From contig NZ_OZ245041.1 in the NCBI RefSeq assembly GCF_965224175.1, positions 620,001 to 684,000 on the forward strand: a stretch of DNA of 64,000 nt. The letters are read 5' to 3'. Position numbers and translations under genes: made by a program. The first letter of the stretch is position 1, and every line of letters starts with the position of its first letter. The notes below the pieces were generated by a model. The model was not told where the DNA came from and did no database searches. It saw nothing but the letters and a program-made list of their open reading frames with translations. The stretch is from Kordia sp965224175 (GTDB taxonomy: Bacteria; Bacteroidota; Bacteroidia; Flavobacteriales; Flavobacteriaceae). This document shows positions 36,288 through 45,543 of this stretch, piece after piece.

Positions 36288-36401
36288 CAAAATTAGTTTA
36301 GTTAACACCATAGCTTTATGTATTTAAAAAGGGTATTTTGGTATTTTTAGAGGTTAATAAGCTAATAATGTTATTAGATATCTCTTTTTTATCTAGTTTT
36401 G
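36288..36401. promoter_or_regulatory. Divergent promoter region between the operon and its AraC regulator
   Basis: On the reverse strand TAATTTTG (36295-36288) and on the forward strand TAGTTTTG (36394-36401) both match TAnnTTTG, 35 bp and 19 bp before the respective start codons. The 166-bp spacer is the natural site for control by the AraC protein. No clear -33 boxes. Confidence 0.5.
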
Positions 36402-36419
36402 TTTAAAATTTGATTAAAA

Positions 36420-37304
36420 ATGCAAGTATTAGAGTCATACAAACCTTTTGAAATACAAGAAATTGAATTGTCTGAATGGAAACAACGTCCAGTAAAGAAT
36501 AATTTTTTTGAATTTGTGTTGATTAAAGAAGGGAAAGGAACACAATGTATCAATTATAACGAGTACGAGTATAACAAAGGAAGTATGTTTTTGTTACCTC
36601 CATTAAAATGCCACTCTTTTCATATTGAAACTCCTTCAAAGTTTGTTTTTTTAAAGTTTACAGATTCCTTTTTTAAGGATGTACATCGCAATGCAATTGA
36701 TAGAAATGTTTGGTATAAAGAAGCTTCTTATATTCTCTCTAATTACAATCAATTGCCAGGTGATATTATTGTAAATGATTCCGATCGAAATCATATAGAA
36801 CGCTTGATAACAATTATTTTGGAAGAAACTAGAAGTTATGGAGATACTTCTATTTCATTGATTAAAAGCCTTATGACTAGTATTTTGGAGATTTTGATTC
36901 GGAATATTAAAAAAGGTAGTTTTCATGAAGTTTCACAAGATTCTAATGACGATCGTATTCACAAAATGCTTACTTATATTAATGAACATCTTGATAAACC
37001 AGCCTATTTAAAAGTTGATCATTTGGCGGATATTTTTTCAATGTCATCAACGTATGTGAGTGAATATTTTAAGAAACAAATTCACATGTCGTTGCGAGAA
37101 TACATCATCAAAGCAAAGTTAAAACTTGTAGAAATTAGGTTGCTAAACTCAGATTTTACCATTTCTGAAATTGCTGACGATTTAGGTTTTACAGATGCTA
37201 GTCATTTGTCAAAAACCTTTAAACGTTATGTAGGTTCTTCGATCAGAGATTTTAAAAATGCGGGAGAATATGTATTGTTAAAACGAAGTGTTTGCGCTAG
37301 TTAA
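36420..37304 (+). CDS. AraC family transcriptional regulator
   Basis: A 294-residue regulator with an N-terminal cupin-like sensing domain (about 15-110; FEFVLIKEGKGTQCI, GSMFLLPPLKCHSF) and a C-terminal AraC domain (about 188-285; VDHLADIFSMSSTYVSEYFKKQ and ISEIADDLGFTDASHLSKTFKRY). It is divergent from the six-gene oxidoreductase operon, whose activator it most likely is. Inducer unknown; the operon content points to an electrophilic or quinone-like compound. Confidence 0.94.
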   Translation: MQVLESYKPFEIQEIELSEWKQRPVKNNFFEFVLIKEGKGTQCINYNEYEYNKGSMFLLPPLKCHSFHIETPSKFVFLKFTDSFFKDVHRNAIDRNVWYKEASYILSNYNQLPGDIIVNDSDRNHIERLITIILEETRSYGDTSISLIKSLMTSILEILIRNIKKGSFHEVSQDSNDDRIHKMLTYINEHLDKPAYLKVDHLADIFSMSSTYVSEYFKKQIHMSLREYIIKAKLKLVEIRLLNSDFTISEIADDLGFTDASHLSKTFKRYVGSSIRDFKNAGEYVLLKRSVCAS

Positions 37305-37315
37305 TTTTAAAACAT

Positions 37316-37364
37316 AAAAAAAGCATTTATCAATATATTTTTATACACTGATAAATGCTTTTTT
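37316..37364. terminator. Bidirectional terminator between araC and the CSD gene
   Basis: AAAAAAGCATTTATCA (37317-37332) and TGATAAATGCTTTTTT (37349-37364) form a perfect 16-bp stem with A and T runs on the flanks. It lies between convergent genes ending at 37304 and 37387 and would serve both. Confidence 0.88.
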
Positions 37365-37386
37365 GGTAAATTATATACTTTGTTTA

Positions 37387-37848
37387 TTATTTTATTAAAG
37401 TAACTTTTACAGCATTCAGTCCTTTTTTTCCTTGTTCAAGTTCAAAAGTTACCTTGTCATTTTCTGTAATTGTGTCAATAATTCCGCTTACATGCGTGAA
37501 ATATTTTTCATTATTTTCGGCATCGATAATGAATCCGAAGCCTTTCGAAGAATCAAAAAATGATACTTTTCCTTTGCGAACTGGATCTACTTCTTCCTTT
37601 TCACCTTCTAGTGTTTTTGGAATACTTACTTCAATAGATTCAATTTCTATTTCTACTTTCTGTGATGGATCAGGCGGCGTATCTGTTAGGTTTCCATTGT
37701 GATCTACATATGCAAATTGAATTCCTTTTTTACCACTTTCTTTTGCTTCGGCTTTTCGCGCAGCCATTTTTTTACGCTTCTCTTCTCTCTTCTTTAATCT
37801 CTTTTTTTCTTTTTCTGATTTGTTAAATGTTTGTTGCGATTTAGCCAT
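37387..37848 (-). CDS. Cold-shock-domain protein with basic N-terminal extension
   Basis: A 153-residue nucleic-acid-binding protein. Residues 1-40 are a Lys/Arg/Glu-rich helix (basic tail); residues 88-153 form a cold-shock OB fold with RNP1 KGFGFI and RNP2-like KYFTHVSGI, ending in KKGLNAVKVT. It probably acts as an RNA chaperone. It lies 175 bp downstream of a stand-alone CspA-type gene; a strong terminator separates them. Confidence 0.92.
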   Translation of the reverse strand: MAKSQQTFNKSEKEKKRLKKREEKRKKMAARKAEAKESGKKGIQFAYVDHNGNLTDTPPDPSQKVEIEIESIEVSIPKTLEGEKEEVDPVRKGKVSFFDSSKGFGFIIDAENNEKYFTHVSGIIDTITENDKVTFELEQGKKGLNAVKVTLIK

Positions 37849-37969
37849 TCGAATCTTTAAATTGTGTTTTTATAATGGGTTAATAATACCATAAAGATAA
37901 ACTTTGTTTGTTACATAATAAAAAAGAATAGTTTAATTCTGTTTTAAATGTGTCATAATGGTAGATATG

Positions 37970-38005
37970 AAAAAAGTCTATCACTGTGAAGTGATAGACT
38001 TTTTT
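37970..38005 (-). terminator. Terminator of the cspA-like gene
   Basis: AAAAAAGTCTATCAC (37970-37984) and GTGATAGACTTTTTT (37991-38005) give a perfect 15-bp stem with a 6-base loop, 19 bp beyond the stop codon at 38024. Confidence 0.85.
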
Positions 38006-38023
38006 TTAAAGGTAAAATATATA

Positions 38024-38215
38024 TTAGATAACTTTTACGTTTACTGCGTTTAAACCTTTTCTTCCTTCTGTAAGGTCAAATTCAACTTCGTCACCTTCGC
38101 GAACTTCATCAATTAATCCTGAAATGTGTACAAAGTGTTCTTTGCCTGATCCTTCTTCAGTGATGAATCCAAAACCTTTAGTGTCGTTGAAGAATTTTAC
38201 TGTTCCTTTACTCAT
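38024..38215 (-). CDS. CspA-type cold-shock protein
   Basis: A 63-residue stand-alone cold-shock domain from ATG 38215 (MSKGTVKFFNDTKGFGFITE). The longer ORF upstream adds 12 residues that do not fit the family, so I use the internal ATG. RNP1 is KGFGFI and RNP2 is HFVHISGL. It is a small RNA/ssDNA-binding chaperone in the cytosol. Monocistronic with its own terminator; 155 bp below the Old Yellow Enzyme gene, on the same strand. Confidence 0.95.
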   Translation of the reverse strand: MSKGTVKFFNDTKGFGFITEEGSGKEHFVHISGLIDEVREGDEVEFDLTEGRKGLNAVNVKVI

Positions 38216-38370
38216 TGTAATGTAATTTAATTTATTTATAGTATTTAACACTTCAAAGATGGTACCATTAATTTGATTTACAAGGAATTAATTGATTTTT
38301 TTTTGATTTTTTTTGAAAAGTAACTTGTAAACGTGTCTGTAGTATATCTAAAAAGTGCCTGTTTTTTTGA

Positions 38371-39468
38371 TTATTTATAGTTTGGATAATCTGTATATCC
38401 TTCTTTACCAGTAGTATAAAAAGTTTTTGAATCCCAATCTGCCAATTCAATTCCGTTTTCAAAACGTTCAACTAAATCTGGATTGGAAATGTATGATTTT
38501 CCGTAAGCAACTAAGTCAGCTTCGTTGTCATTTATGACATTATTTCCTTTTTCTAGTGTAAAATCGGTGTTAATCATTAAAGTTCCGTTGTATAAAGGTC
38601 TAAAATGTTTTGCTATTTCTGTGACAGCATGTGGAACTTCTGAAACATCTGAAAAGGGTTCAGAAAGGTGTACATATGCTAAATCGTACTCATTTAGTTT
38701 TTTAATGATGTATTCAAATGTAGGAATCGTTTCTTCATCAATAGTAATTCCTGCCATTGCTGAATGCAACGATGGATTGAATCGTACGCCAATTTTTTGT
38801 TCTGGTATTTCTTTTTTCATCGCGTCAAGCGTATCAAAGAAAAATCGGGCTCTATTTTCAATAGTTCCACCATAGTTATCTGTCCTGACATTAGAACATT
38901 TCGTGAAAAACTGATGAAACAAATAACCATTTGAAGAATGTACTTCTACTCCATCAAAACCAGCTTCCATGGCATTTTTGCCTGCATTTACAAAATCTTG
39001 AATCGTTCTGTCAATATCTTCCGTTGTCATTTCGCGTGGTGTGACCGTATCTTTGAAACCATCTGGCGTGTATGATTTTCGATTCGGATTGATTGCGGAT
39101 GGCGCTAATGGCAACTTGCCATCATGAAAATCAGGATGTGAAATACGTCCTACATGCCATAATTGTATGAATATTTTTCCGCCTTTATTATGCACGCGTT
39201 TGGTCACTTTTTTCCAGCCTTCTATTTGCGCTTTTGAATAGATTCCTGGCGTATGAATGTAACCAACAGCTTCTTTTGAAACTTGCGCACCTTCCGTAAT
39301 AATTAAACCAGCAGAAGCTCTTTGTTCATAATAGATTCCGTGCAATTCATCTGTAGGAACATTTTCTTCGTTATTCGCTCTGCTTCGTGTCATAGGTGCC
39401 ATAACAACACGATTTTTTAAATGTAAATTTTTAGATATATATGATTGTAATACCGTGTGTTTTGTCAT
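38371..39468 (-). CDS. Old Yellow Enzyme family alkene reductase
   Basis: A 365-residue FMN-dependent TIM barrel that reduces activated C=C bonds with NAD(P)H. FMN-site residues are seen in VVMAPMTRSRA (22-32) and IITEGAQVS (57-65). The substrate-binding pair His177 and Asn180 and Tyr182 lie in VEVHSSNGYLFHQF, and NYGGTIENRARF follows. Its ATG overlaps the TAA of the HNH-NACHT gene (TAATG), so translation is coupled. A role together with that gene is not established; reductases of this kind usually act on enones or nitro compounds. Confidence 0.94.
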   Translation of the reverse strand: MTKHTVLQSYISKNLHLKNRVVMAPMTRSRANNEENVPTDELHGIYYEQRASAGLIITEGAQVSKEAVGYIHTPGIYSKAQIEGWKKVTKRVHNKGGKIFIQLWHVGRISHPDFHDGKLPLAPSAINPNRKSYTPDGFKDTVTPREMTTEDIDRTIQDFVNAGKNAMEAGFDGVEVHSSNGYLFHQFFTKCSNVRTDNYGGTIENRARFFFDTLDAMKKEIPEQKIGVRFNPSLHSAMAGITIDEETIPTFEYIIKKLNEYDLAYVHLSEPFSDVSEVPHAVTEIAKHFRPLYNGTLMINTDFTLEKGNNVINDNEADLVAYGKSYISNPDLVERFENGIELADWDSKTFYTTGKEGYTDYPNYK

Positions 39469-42400
39469 TAATTTAGATTTTCGTCTACTTGAGTGATTCG
39501 TAATGCAATAGGTTGATTTTCGTTACTTGCATAAAAGTTTTTAGCTGGTAAAAAACGTACCTTATCGCCTATTTTTGGGATAAAATTACAAGATTTAAAA
39601 TTGAAGTAATAATCTTTTGTCGATTCTTCATTTTTAATAAAACCTTCCAAATTTCCAATTGCTACTACTTTACTTTGTATATACCCAATTTTATCTAAGT
39701 TGCTTTCTTCGTTATCTACTAAATGAACTTTTCCATTTTTTTCTATGATGAGAATATCTTCTTCTTGATACATATTTGTATACATACTTTTCATGAGTAA
39801 ACTCCCAAAATTTGCGTATTTGAAATTATAATATTTTAAAAACTTACCTACATAGTTGACAACAATTCCATAATTTACATTTTCCAATTCTGTATGGTAT
39901 GCGTGAGTTAATCCTACATCTTCTACAAATCTTATCGTTTTTCTTTCTTGAATATTTCGCTTGATTAGTTTGCTCCAATTTTCATCTGATAACACACTAT
40001 CTGCATGATAAATAATCGTAGAGTTTGTGTTTTCCAGATAATTATGATGATTTTTTAATATTCCTTTTTGAGGTATTTCATCGTCATGGATTAGTCTGTA
40101 GATTAAATGAAATTTATCAGGATCTTTCTTTTTTAAGTTTCTGTTATAACTAGCAATTCTTAATTCATTATAAGTATGAATTTGCACTTCGTAACCGTGT
40201 TCGTTTAATGTTCCTAACCAGCGCATTTCTATAGTGTTGTCAGGATCTTCTAGTTCTAAGAGATATCCATAACCACCACGTTTTAATACTTTAGAAAATA
40301 AAGAATGGTATTGATAATTTGTGACTTTCGAATTACTTTTTATACTAATGGTTCCTTCAGTAGGTATATCATCTAATAAAGGAGCTTTGAATTTAGGATG
40401 TTTTAAAACCAATTCACATTTTCCAGTTATTGTAACTATGAGTTCGTTGATTGTTTTAGTTTCTATTTCTAAAGTATCATTGATGGTAAATATGCCTTGA
40501 CTTTGTTTTACATAATCGATATACTTTCTTTCTATACACATCGTATTAGGCTCTTCTGTAAGTTCAAAAGGAATGCTTGATGTTGTGGTAAGATGTGAAA
40601 AGAGGTTTTGAAATCTTTCTGGTAGTAAGCGATATGGATATTTTTGTACAAACGGAAAATGTTGTTCATACAACTCAGGATAGTGTTCTTTTACATACCA
40701 TAAAAGCTCGAAGAAAGAATCATACAGTTCGAAATATAAAAATGCTTTGAAAACCTTTTGAATAAATTTTGCTTTGTATGCACCTTTTTTTATTTCTCTG
40801 ATTACAATTGCTTGTGCCAATTCTTGCTTTATATGATTTCGAAGAATTGTTCTTACGATAAAATCATTTTCTTTTTTGGGATGATCTTCAAAATGATAAC
40901 GTTCAATTTCATCTAGATTGATGCGTAGTAAGTTTGAAAAAACAAAGAAATCCCACTTTTTTTCTAAGGCTTTGATCAATTCGTTTTCCGAGCGTTCTTT
41001 TAAAATAGCTACTCGCATTCGCTTAAAACGCCAAAAAATAGATCTTGAAAATTCATAGGTTTCAATAGCTTCATCTATGGCACTATAAAATTTTGCAAAG
41101 TTTGGTGTATGTGTAGCAATAGCATTAAATATAATAAGATCTGTTCCTTGTTTTTCCGTTTCAATTTCTCGTAACGGAGTTATATTACTCGAAAAATGAT
41201 TGTTTTCTTCTTCGTATTCTGCAAAGAACCAATTATAAATCCACCATAAATTTTTAAAGACGTAGTTGATGAGTTTATCTGAATCTAGTGATGAAATAGC
41301 TCCAAAAATCACATCTAGTGGCAAAATCATCTTTTTATTTTTTATGTAGCTATACTTCCACAAGAGCAATGTATTATACATATATGTTTCTGCTAATGCA
41401 TACATTTCTGGTCTGTATGATTTTGAGAAATAAGCAATTTTACACGGTAATAGAATGTATTTGTTAAAGTGATTTTCCGTTAAAGTTGTAGTGTCAATTT
41501 TATTGTCTGTAATTACTATTGTAGATTTCTTTTCATCTTGTCCTGCAAATAGATATTTAAAGAAAGGTATGTATAAGTCATTCGTGTTCAATAAGTCACT
41601 ACACATTAAAATTGCTTCAAACCACTTAATATCAATAACATCAATGTCTAGTTTTTTGTGAATTACATATGTGTTTTTAAGAAATATTGCTGTAAAAAAT
41701 TCTTGATAGGTTTCATGAAAGAACGATACATTTTCATTAGCGTTAATTTTCACCACAATATTGTCTATCAATTCATTATACATGTGATTGACAGCATACT
41801 TTGAATTGTATTTTGGAATGATTTGCGCAATTAAATTTTTAAACTCTACCAAAGAAATACTCACAATTCCCTGTGAACGCATCATGAAAGCAATTTCACA
41901 TAGAAAATCAAACTTAGTTTCTTTATTTATGATTTTAGATTTGTCTTTTTTACGATTTTCTAAGACATATAAGCTATTGATAAATAAATTAAATAGTGAA
42001 CCTTTATTCGCTGGAATCTTTTTGTTTTGTTTTACTACAGAAATAATCATGCGTAGCGTTAATGGGTTATAAGCCAAATCCATCATAGCGACATTATTTT
42101 CTAGTTCATTCCAAAGCTTTATTTTGTTGGTATTTATATGATTATCAATGAATTTCTTGATTTGTTTTTCATTCAACTCTTTTAATTCAAAGACTGGGAT
42201 TTTAAATCGATTTTTGTAATTTTTCTTTCGTTCAGAAAGTACAAAATGATTATCGGGATAGGTACTTAATATATCTAATAGTTCTTCATAAGCTTCAGTG
42301 TCAAAATTGATGTCAATTTCGTTGAGTCCATCAATAAGAATATGAAGTTTTCCCTGTGTTAATGCAGTATTAATCCATTCTTCAGAAGCTTGTTCATACA

Positions 42401-43220
42401 GCATTTGTTTGAACGATTTGTTTTGTCCAAAATCTTTAGCTTCTAAAAGAAAAGGAATTTTAATAGATGTATCTCCTTCTAATATTTTTAGAGAATTATT
42501 GTACAGTATTTTTTGAAATGTAGTTGATTTTCCTGATCCTGGATTTCCAATAATATGCACATGTGGCGTATCATTGATAATCGTTAAAATACTATCAACT
42601 CTGCGCTCATCATACGCTTCTGAATCTTCAGCCTCGTCTTCGTTTTCATCTTCAAATACATCTAAATCAGTGGGTTTCAAAATATCTCGCAGCAGATCGT
42701 ATTCATTGATTTTTTCTAATCCAACAACTTCAATATCATTGTAGCCTTCTTCTCCAAAGAGTTCTACATACACACGATCGATATTCTTAAAGTCTTTATT
42801 ATGTAGGTTTTCTTTTAGATAATCTTCCAGAGAAAAAACGTAGAAATTGTGAATTATTTTTTCTAAATCTTCTTGAGAAATGTTTCTTTTTAATTCATTG
42901 AGTGAGATATGATCATCTCGCCATTTTTTGAGCAATTCTACAGGATATTCACCATCATTTCTACGATTATCAATAATCATATGATGCTCATCACATAAAA
43001 TAAGTAGATTGTCGTAAGCTCTTCGTTCATCATTTGTCATGTCTAATCGATAGCGCGGACCATTTGGACTTGCAGCTTCTATATGACAAATTTTTCCAAC
43101 AACTGTATTACCGTCTTCAGCAATTATTGGACGATTACAATTTGGCGCTGAGCATTGATTTCCGGTAAGTGCAAATAATTTTTTTATATCTGAGACCAGA
43201 TAATTACGAGCGTTGTTCAT
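39468..43220 (-). CDS. HNH-NACHT NTPase protein with OB-fold-like C-terminus, putative antiphage defence
   Basis: A 1250-residue cytosolic protein. Residues 20-105 are an HNH-type nuclease (C23, C28, H46, N71, C76, H79/H80 in NLLILCDEHH). Residues 210-520 are a NACHT STAND NTPase: Walker A GNPGSGKST (225-233), Walker B LIDGLNEID (295-303), LAYNPLTLRMI and FFHETYQEFF. Residues 520-1185 are a long, unrecognised sensor region. The last 65 residues (GFIKNEESTKDYYF, GDKVRFLP) resemble a cold-shock OB fold. The nuclease, NTPase and sensor order fits bacterial NLR-like immunity. It is coupled to an Old Yellow Enzyme gene. Confidence 0.86.
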   Translation of the reverse strand: MNNARNYLVSDIKKLFALTGNQCSAPNCNRPIIAEDGNTVVGKICHIEAASPNGPRYRLDMTNDERRAYDNLLILCDEHHMIIDNRRNDGEYPVELLKKWRDDHISLNELKRNISQEDLEKIIHNFYVFSLEDYLKENLHNKDFKNIDRVYVELFGEEGYNDIEVVGLEKINEYDLLRDILKPTDLDVFEDENEDEAEDSEAYDERRVDSILTIINDTPHVHIIGNPGSGKSTTFQKILYNNSLKILEGDTSIKIPFLLEAKDFGQNKSFKQMLYEQASEEWINTALTQGKLHILIDGLNEIDINFDTEAYEELLDILSTYPDNHFVLSERKKNYKNRFKIPVFELKELNEKQIKKFIDNHINTNKIKLWNELENNVAMMDLAYNPLTLRMIISVVKQNKKIPANKGSLFNLFINSLYVLENRKKDKSKIINKETKFDFLCEIAFMMRSQGIVSISLVEFKNLIAQIIPKYNSKYAVNHMYNELIDNIVVKINANENVSFFHETYQEFFTAIFLKNTYVIHKKLDIDVIDIKWFEAILMCSDLLNTNDLYIPFFKYLFAGQDEKKSTIVITDNKIDTTTLTENHFNKYILLPCKIAYFSKSYRPEMYALAETYMYNTLLLWKYSYIKNKKMILPLDVIFGAISSLDSDKLINYVFKNLWWIYNWFFAEYEEENNHFSSNITPLREIETEKQGTDLIIFNAIATHTPNFAKFYSAIDEAIETYEFSRSIFWRFKRMRVAILKERSENELIKALEKKWDFFVFSNLLRINLDEIERYHFEDHPKKENDFIVRTILRNHIKQELAQAIVIREIKKGAYKAKFIQKVFKAFLYFELYDSFFELLWYVKEHYPELYEQHFPFVQKYPYRLLPERFQNLFSHLTTTSSIPFELTEEPNTMCIERKYIDYVKQSQGIFTINDTLEIETKTINELIVTITGKCELVLKHPKFKAPLLDDIPTEGTISIKSNSKVTNYQYHSLFSKVLKRGGYGYLLELEDPDNTIEMRWLGTLNEHGYEVQIHTYNELRIASYNRNLKKKDPDKFHLIYRLIHDDEIPQKGILKNHHNYLENTNSTIIYHADSVLSDENWSKLIKRNIQERKTIRFVEDVGLTHAYHTELENVNYGIVVNYVGKFLKYYNFKYANFGSLLMKSMYTNMYQEEDILIIEKNGKVHLVDNEESNLDKIGYIQSKVVAIGNLEGFIKNEESTKDYYFNFKSCNFIPKIGDKVRFLPAKNFYASNENQPIALRITQVDENLN

Positions 43221-43304
43221 ACAAATACAGAATAAACTGCTTAAAGATATAAAATTTGTAGGAAATACACACTTTTTTGTAGCGTGATCAAGTTTCGGAT
43301 AAAA

Positions 43305-43697
43305 TTAAAAGTTAGCTTTTACAGGCGTATCAACTTTTAAAACAGATTCTTGATCAAATTGTTGTTTATATTTATTGATAACATCAGCAATGGCAATACT
43401 ATCTTTTTTCGTTCCTTTATTAAGATAGATAATCAATTTAGAATTCTCAGAAACTGTTTCTCCTTTAGGATTTGTCCAAAAACCTTTAGATTGTATTTCG
43501 GTATATCCTGAAAACCGTTTGCTGATATAATTTAGCTTAAAAGTAGTCCATTCTTGCTCAGTAACAACTCCCTGTTTTTTAGAAAGACCAAAGTATAATT
43601 CCGTTTTGATATAGTTAGATTGAAACTTCGTTGAGCTGCATGCACAGAATAAAACTGTAAGCGTAATAATGAAAATGATTCTAAAATTTACTTTCAT
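43305..43697 (-). CDS. DUF3574 lipoprotein
   Basis: A 130-residue lipoprotein from ATG 43697 (MKVNFRIIFIITLTVLFCAC); a longer TTG start is unlikely. The lipobox is LFCAC. The DUF3574 pattern is visible: TELYFGLSKKQGVVTEQEW, GYTEIQSKGFWTNPKGETVSENSKLIIYLN and YKQQFDQESVLKVDTPV. Function unknown; occurs as a single periplasmic or surface domain. It lies upstream of and on the same strand as the HNH-NACHT gene, 85 bp away. Confidence 0.85.
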   Translation of the reverse strand: MKVNFRIIFIITLTVLFCACSSTKFQSNYIKTELYFGLSKKQGVVTEQEWTTFKLNYISKRFSGYTEIQSKGFWTNPKGETVSENSKLIIYLNKGTKKDSIAIADVINKYKQQFDQESVLKVDTPVKANF

Positions 43698-43797
43698 GTT
43701 TTTTTGATAGGTTAACTTCAATAAAAAGTCAATACTTAGACTTTCTAAGATATTTTCTTACTTTTAAGACAATAAAACTAATCAAAACTTACCATAT

Positions 43798-45429
43798 ATG
43801 AGTTCTACTTTTAAGAAGAAAGTTCCAAGTGATTTACAAATTGTCAAATTTGGAGATCCTTTATATCACTATGCACGTGTGATTTCAAATACACGTTTTG
43901 GAAAAATGCCAGCTTCAATTGCTTATTGTAAAAATGCGAAACATGTACAGTATTGTTTAAAACAGTGTAGAAAAAATAATATTCCGTTTAGAGTTCGTTC
44001 TGGTGGACATCAACATGAAGGAATGTGTTCAGCAAATAAAGTTATTATTATAGATTTATCTGAAATGCATACACTTCCAGATTTTGATAAAGACACTAAA
44101 AAGCTCTGGATTCCAGCAGGAAAACAATTAGGACAAGTGTATGCCGAATTAGCTGAAAAAGGAAAAACAATTCCTGGTGGCGGTTGTCAATCTGTAAATG
44201 TTGGCGGACTTACGCAAGGTGGCGGTTGGGGAGTTTCTGTTCGTAAATTTGGACTTACGTGCGATTCTGTCACAAAAATAGAAGTTGTCTTGGCAAACGG
44301 AGATATAGTAGAGGCTTCAAAAGATAAATATGCGGACTTATTTTGGGCATTGAAAGGCGGCGGTGGCGGAAATTTTGGTATAGTAACTCGTTTTGAATTT
44401 AAATTGGTGTCTATTTTACCTGTGACGACTAATTTTGAGTTGAGATGGGAAAAACCTTCCGAAATTAAAGATGTTATTACCAAATGGGCAGAATTACACT
44501 CGAAGAAAGGCGGAATAGATGAAGCACTTTCAGCAACATGTAACATGCAAATTGTAAAGGTAAAAGGTAAAAAGAAATCAGAAGTTCATGGACGCATGGG
44601 CGGAAAATTCTACGGTTCGAAAGTTGAATTGTCAAAACTATTGATTCAGTATTTTGGTGATTTAGCAAAGAACAAAATTACAGATGAAACTTTTAAGGAA
44701 ACACCAAAAGGCTATTCTGATGCAACAAATAAAAAAGCATTTTTAGCAACATCTATTGATACAAAGGCTGAAAAATTATATGCAGATTATGCTGCAAATC
44801 AACGTGCATTGATTGATTTTATAAATCCAGTAGGAAATATTCAATATGTTAGAAGTAACGAGTCAAAAAAATGTGAAAAGTTAGATTTAACAGTACTTCC
44901 AGATAGTGCGCCAACTTCTACTTGCGATCAGCCGCATCCACATAAAGTATCTTCTAGTTTTCCAAAAGATGATGTAAATCATAGAGAATTGGTAGAAGCT
45001 ATTTATAATTATTTAAAAGATTCTTGTTACTATGCAGATGTAAATATGTATATGAGTTTTCATTGTATGGGCGGCGCAGTTACTAGAAATGCAGGCAATA
45101 ATGCTTTTGGATATGCACATAAACCGTATATGTTACAAATACAAGCTTGGTGGGACGATGTTTCAAATGCTTTTACAAATGAAGGTAGAAATAAAGTGTA
45201 TGTAAAATGGGTTAAAGATTTTAGAAAATCCATTTCTACACATACAGAAGGTGCTTTTATCAATTTTGTAGATAAAACTTTAGTGAAAGATATCAAAGAT
45301 GATGAAAATCGTTTGAAGCTACTTAAAATCTATTATACAGAAGAAAATTTAGAGAAATTACGCAAGATTAAAACAAAATATGATCCTGATAATTTATTCA
45401 GTTTTGAGATGAGTATTTTACCAGAATAA
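43798..45429 (+). CDS. FAD-linked oxidase of the berberine-bridge-enzyme type
   Basis: A 543-residue flavoprotein. A PCMH-type FAD domain covers about 35-215 (RVRSGGHQHEG, VNVGGLTQGGGWG, LFWALKGGGGGNFGIVT), and the BBE C-terminal domain ends with KYDPDNLFSFEMSIL. His71 and Cys130 stand where the two covalent FAD bonds form in bicovalent members, so a bicovalent flavin is likely. No signal peptide. Such enzymes oxidise carbohydrate or secondary alcohol substrates. The substrate here is unknown. It is monocistronic with a hairpin terminator. Confidence 0.92.
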   Translation: MSSTFKKKVPSDLQIVKFGDPLYHYARVISNTRFGKMPASIAYCKNAKHVQYCLKQCRKNNIPFRVRSGGHQHEGMCSANKVIIIDLSEMHTLPDFDKDTKKLWIPAGKQLGQVYAELAEKGKTIPGGGCQSVNVGGLTQGGGWGVSVRKFGLTCDSVTKIEVVLANGDIVEASKDKYADLFWALKGGGGGNFGIVTRFEFKLVSILPVTTNFELRWEKPSEIKDVITKWAELHSKKGGIDEALSATCNMQIVKVKGKKKSEVHGRMGGKFYGSKVELSKLLIQYFGDLAKNKITDETFKETPKGYSDATNKKAFLATSIDTKAEKLYADYAANQRALIDFINPVGNIQYVRSNESKKCEKLDLTVLPDSAPTSTCDQPHPHKVSSSFPKDDVNHRELVEAIYNYLKDSCYYADVNMYMSFHCMGGAVTRNAGNNAFGYAHKPYMLQIQAWWDDVSNAFTNEGRNKVYVKWVKDFRKSISTHTEGAFINFVDKTLVKDIKDDENRLKLLKIYYTEENLEKLRKIKTKYDPDNLFSFEMSILPE

Positions 45430-45482
45430 TAATCAACTACTTCTAGGCAAGTATCGGAGCATTTATATCTCTATTATCGAGT

Positions 45483-45524
45483 AAAAAAGCGATCATTCTA
45501 ACTTAAAAAATGATCGCTTTTATT
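45483..45524. terminator. Bidirectional terminator after the FAD oxidase
   Basis: AAAAGCGATCATT (45485-45497) and AATGATCGCTTTT (45509-45521) are exact reverse complements, with A and T runs outside the stem. It lies 56 bp after the FAD oxidase stop and 20 bp before the end of the gene on the other strand. Confidence 0.82.
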
Positions 45525-45543
45525 GTTTTACACAAGCTATAAT

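Noticed and set aside
36284..36297. Single ACTA-N6-TAGT match (ACTACAAAATTAGT) upstream of the ABM gene
   Set aside because: Only one copy and its half overlaps an ordinary -7 box; about two single matches are expected by chance in this window, and the operon already has its own AraC regulator.
43305..43721. DUF3574 lipoprotein as part of the HNH-NACHT defence operon
   Set aside because: It is 85 bp upstream on the same strand but is an exported single-domain protein of a family not linked to defence; no overlap or shared motif.
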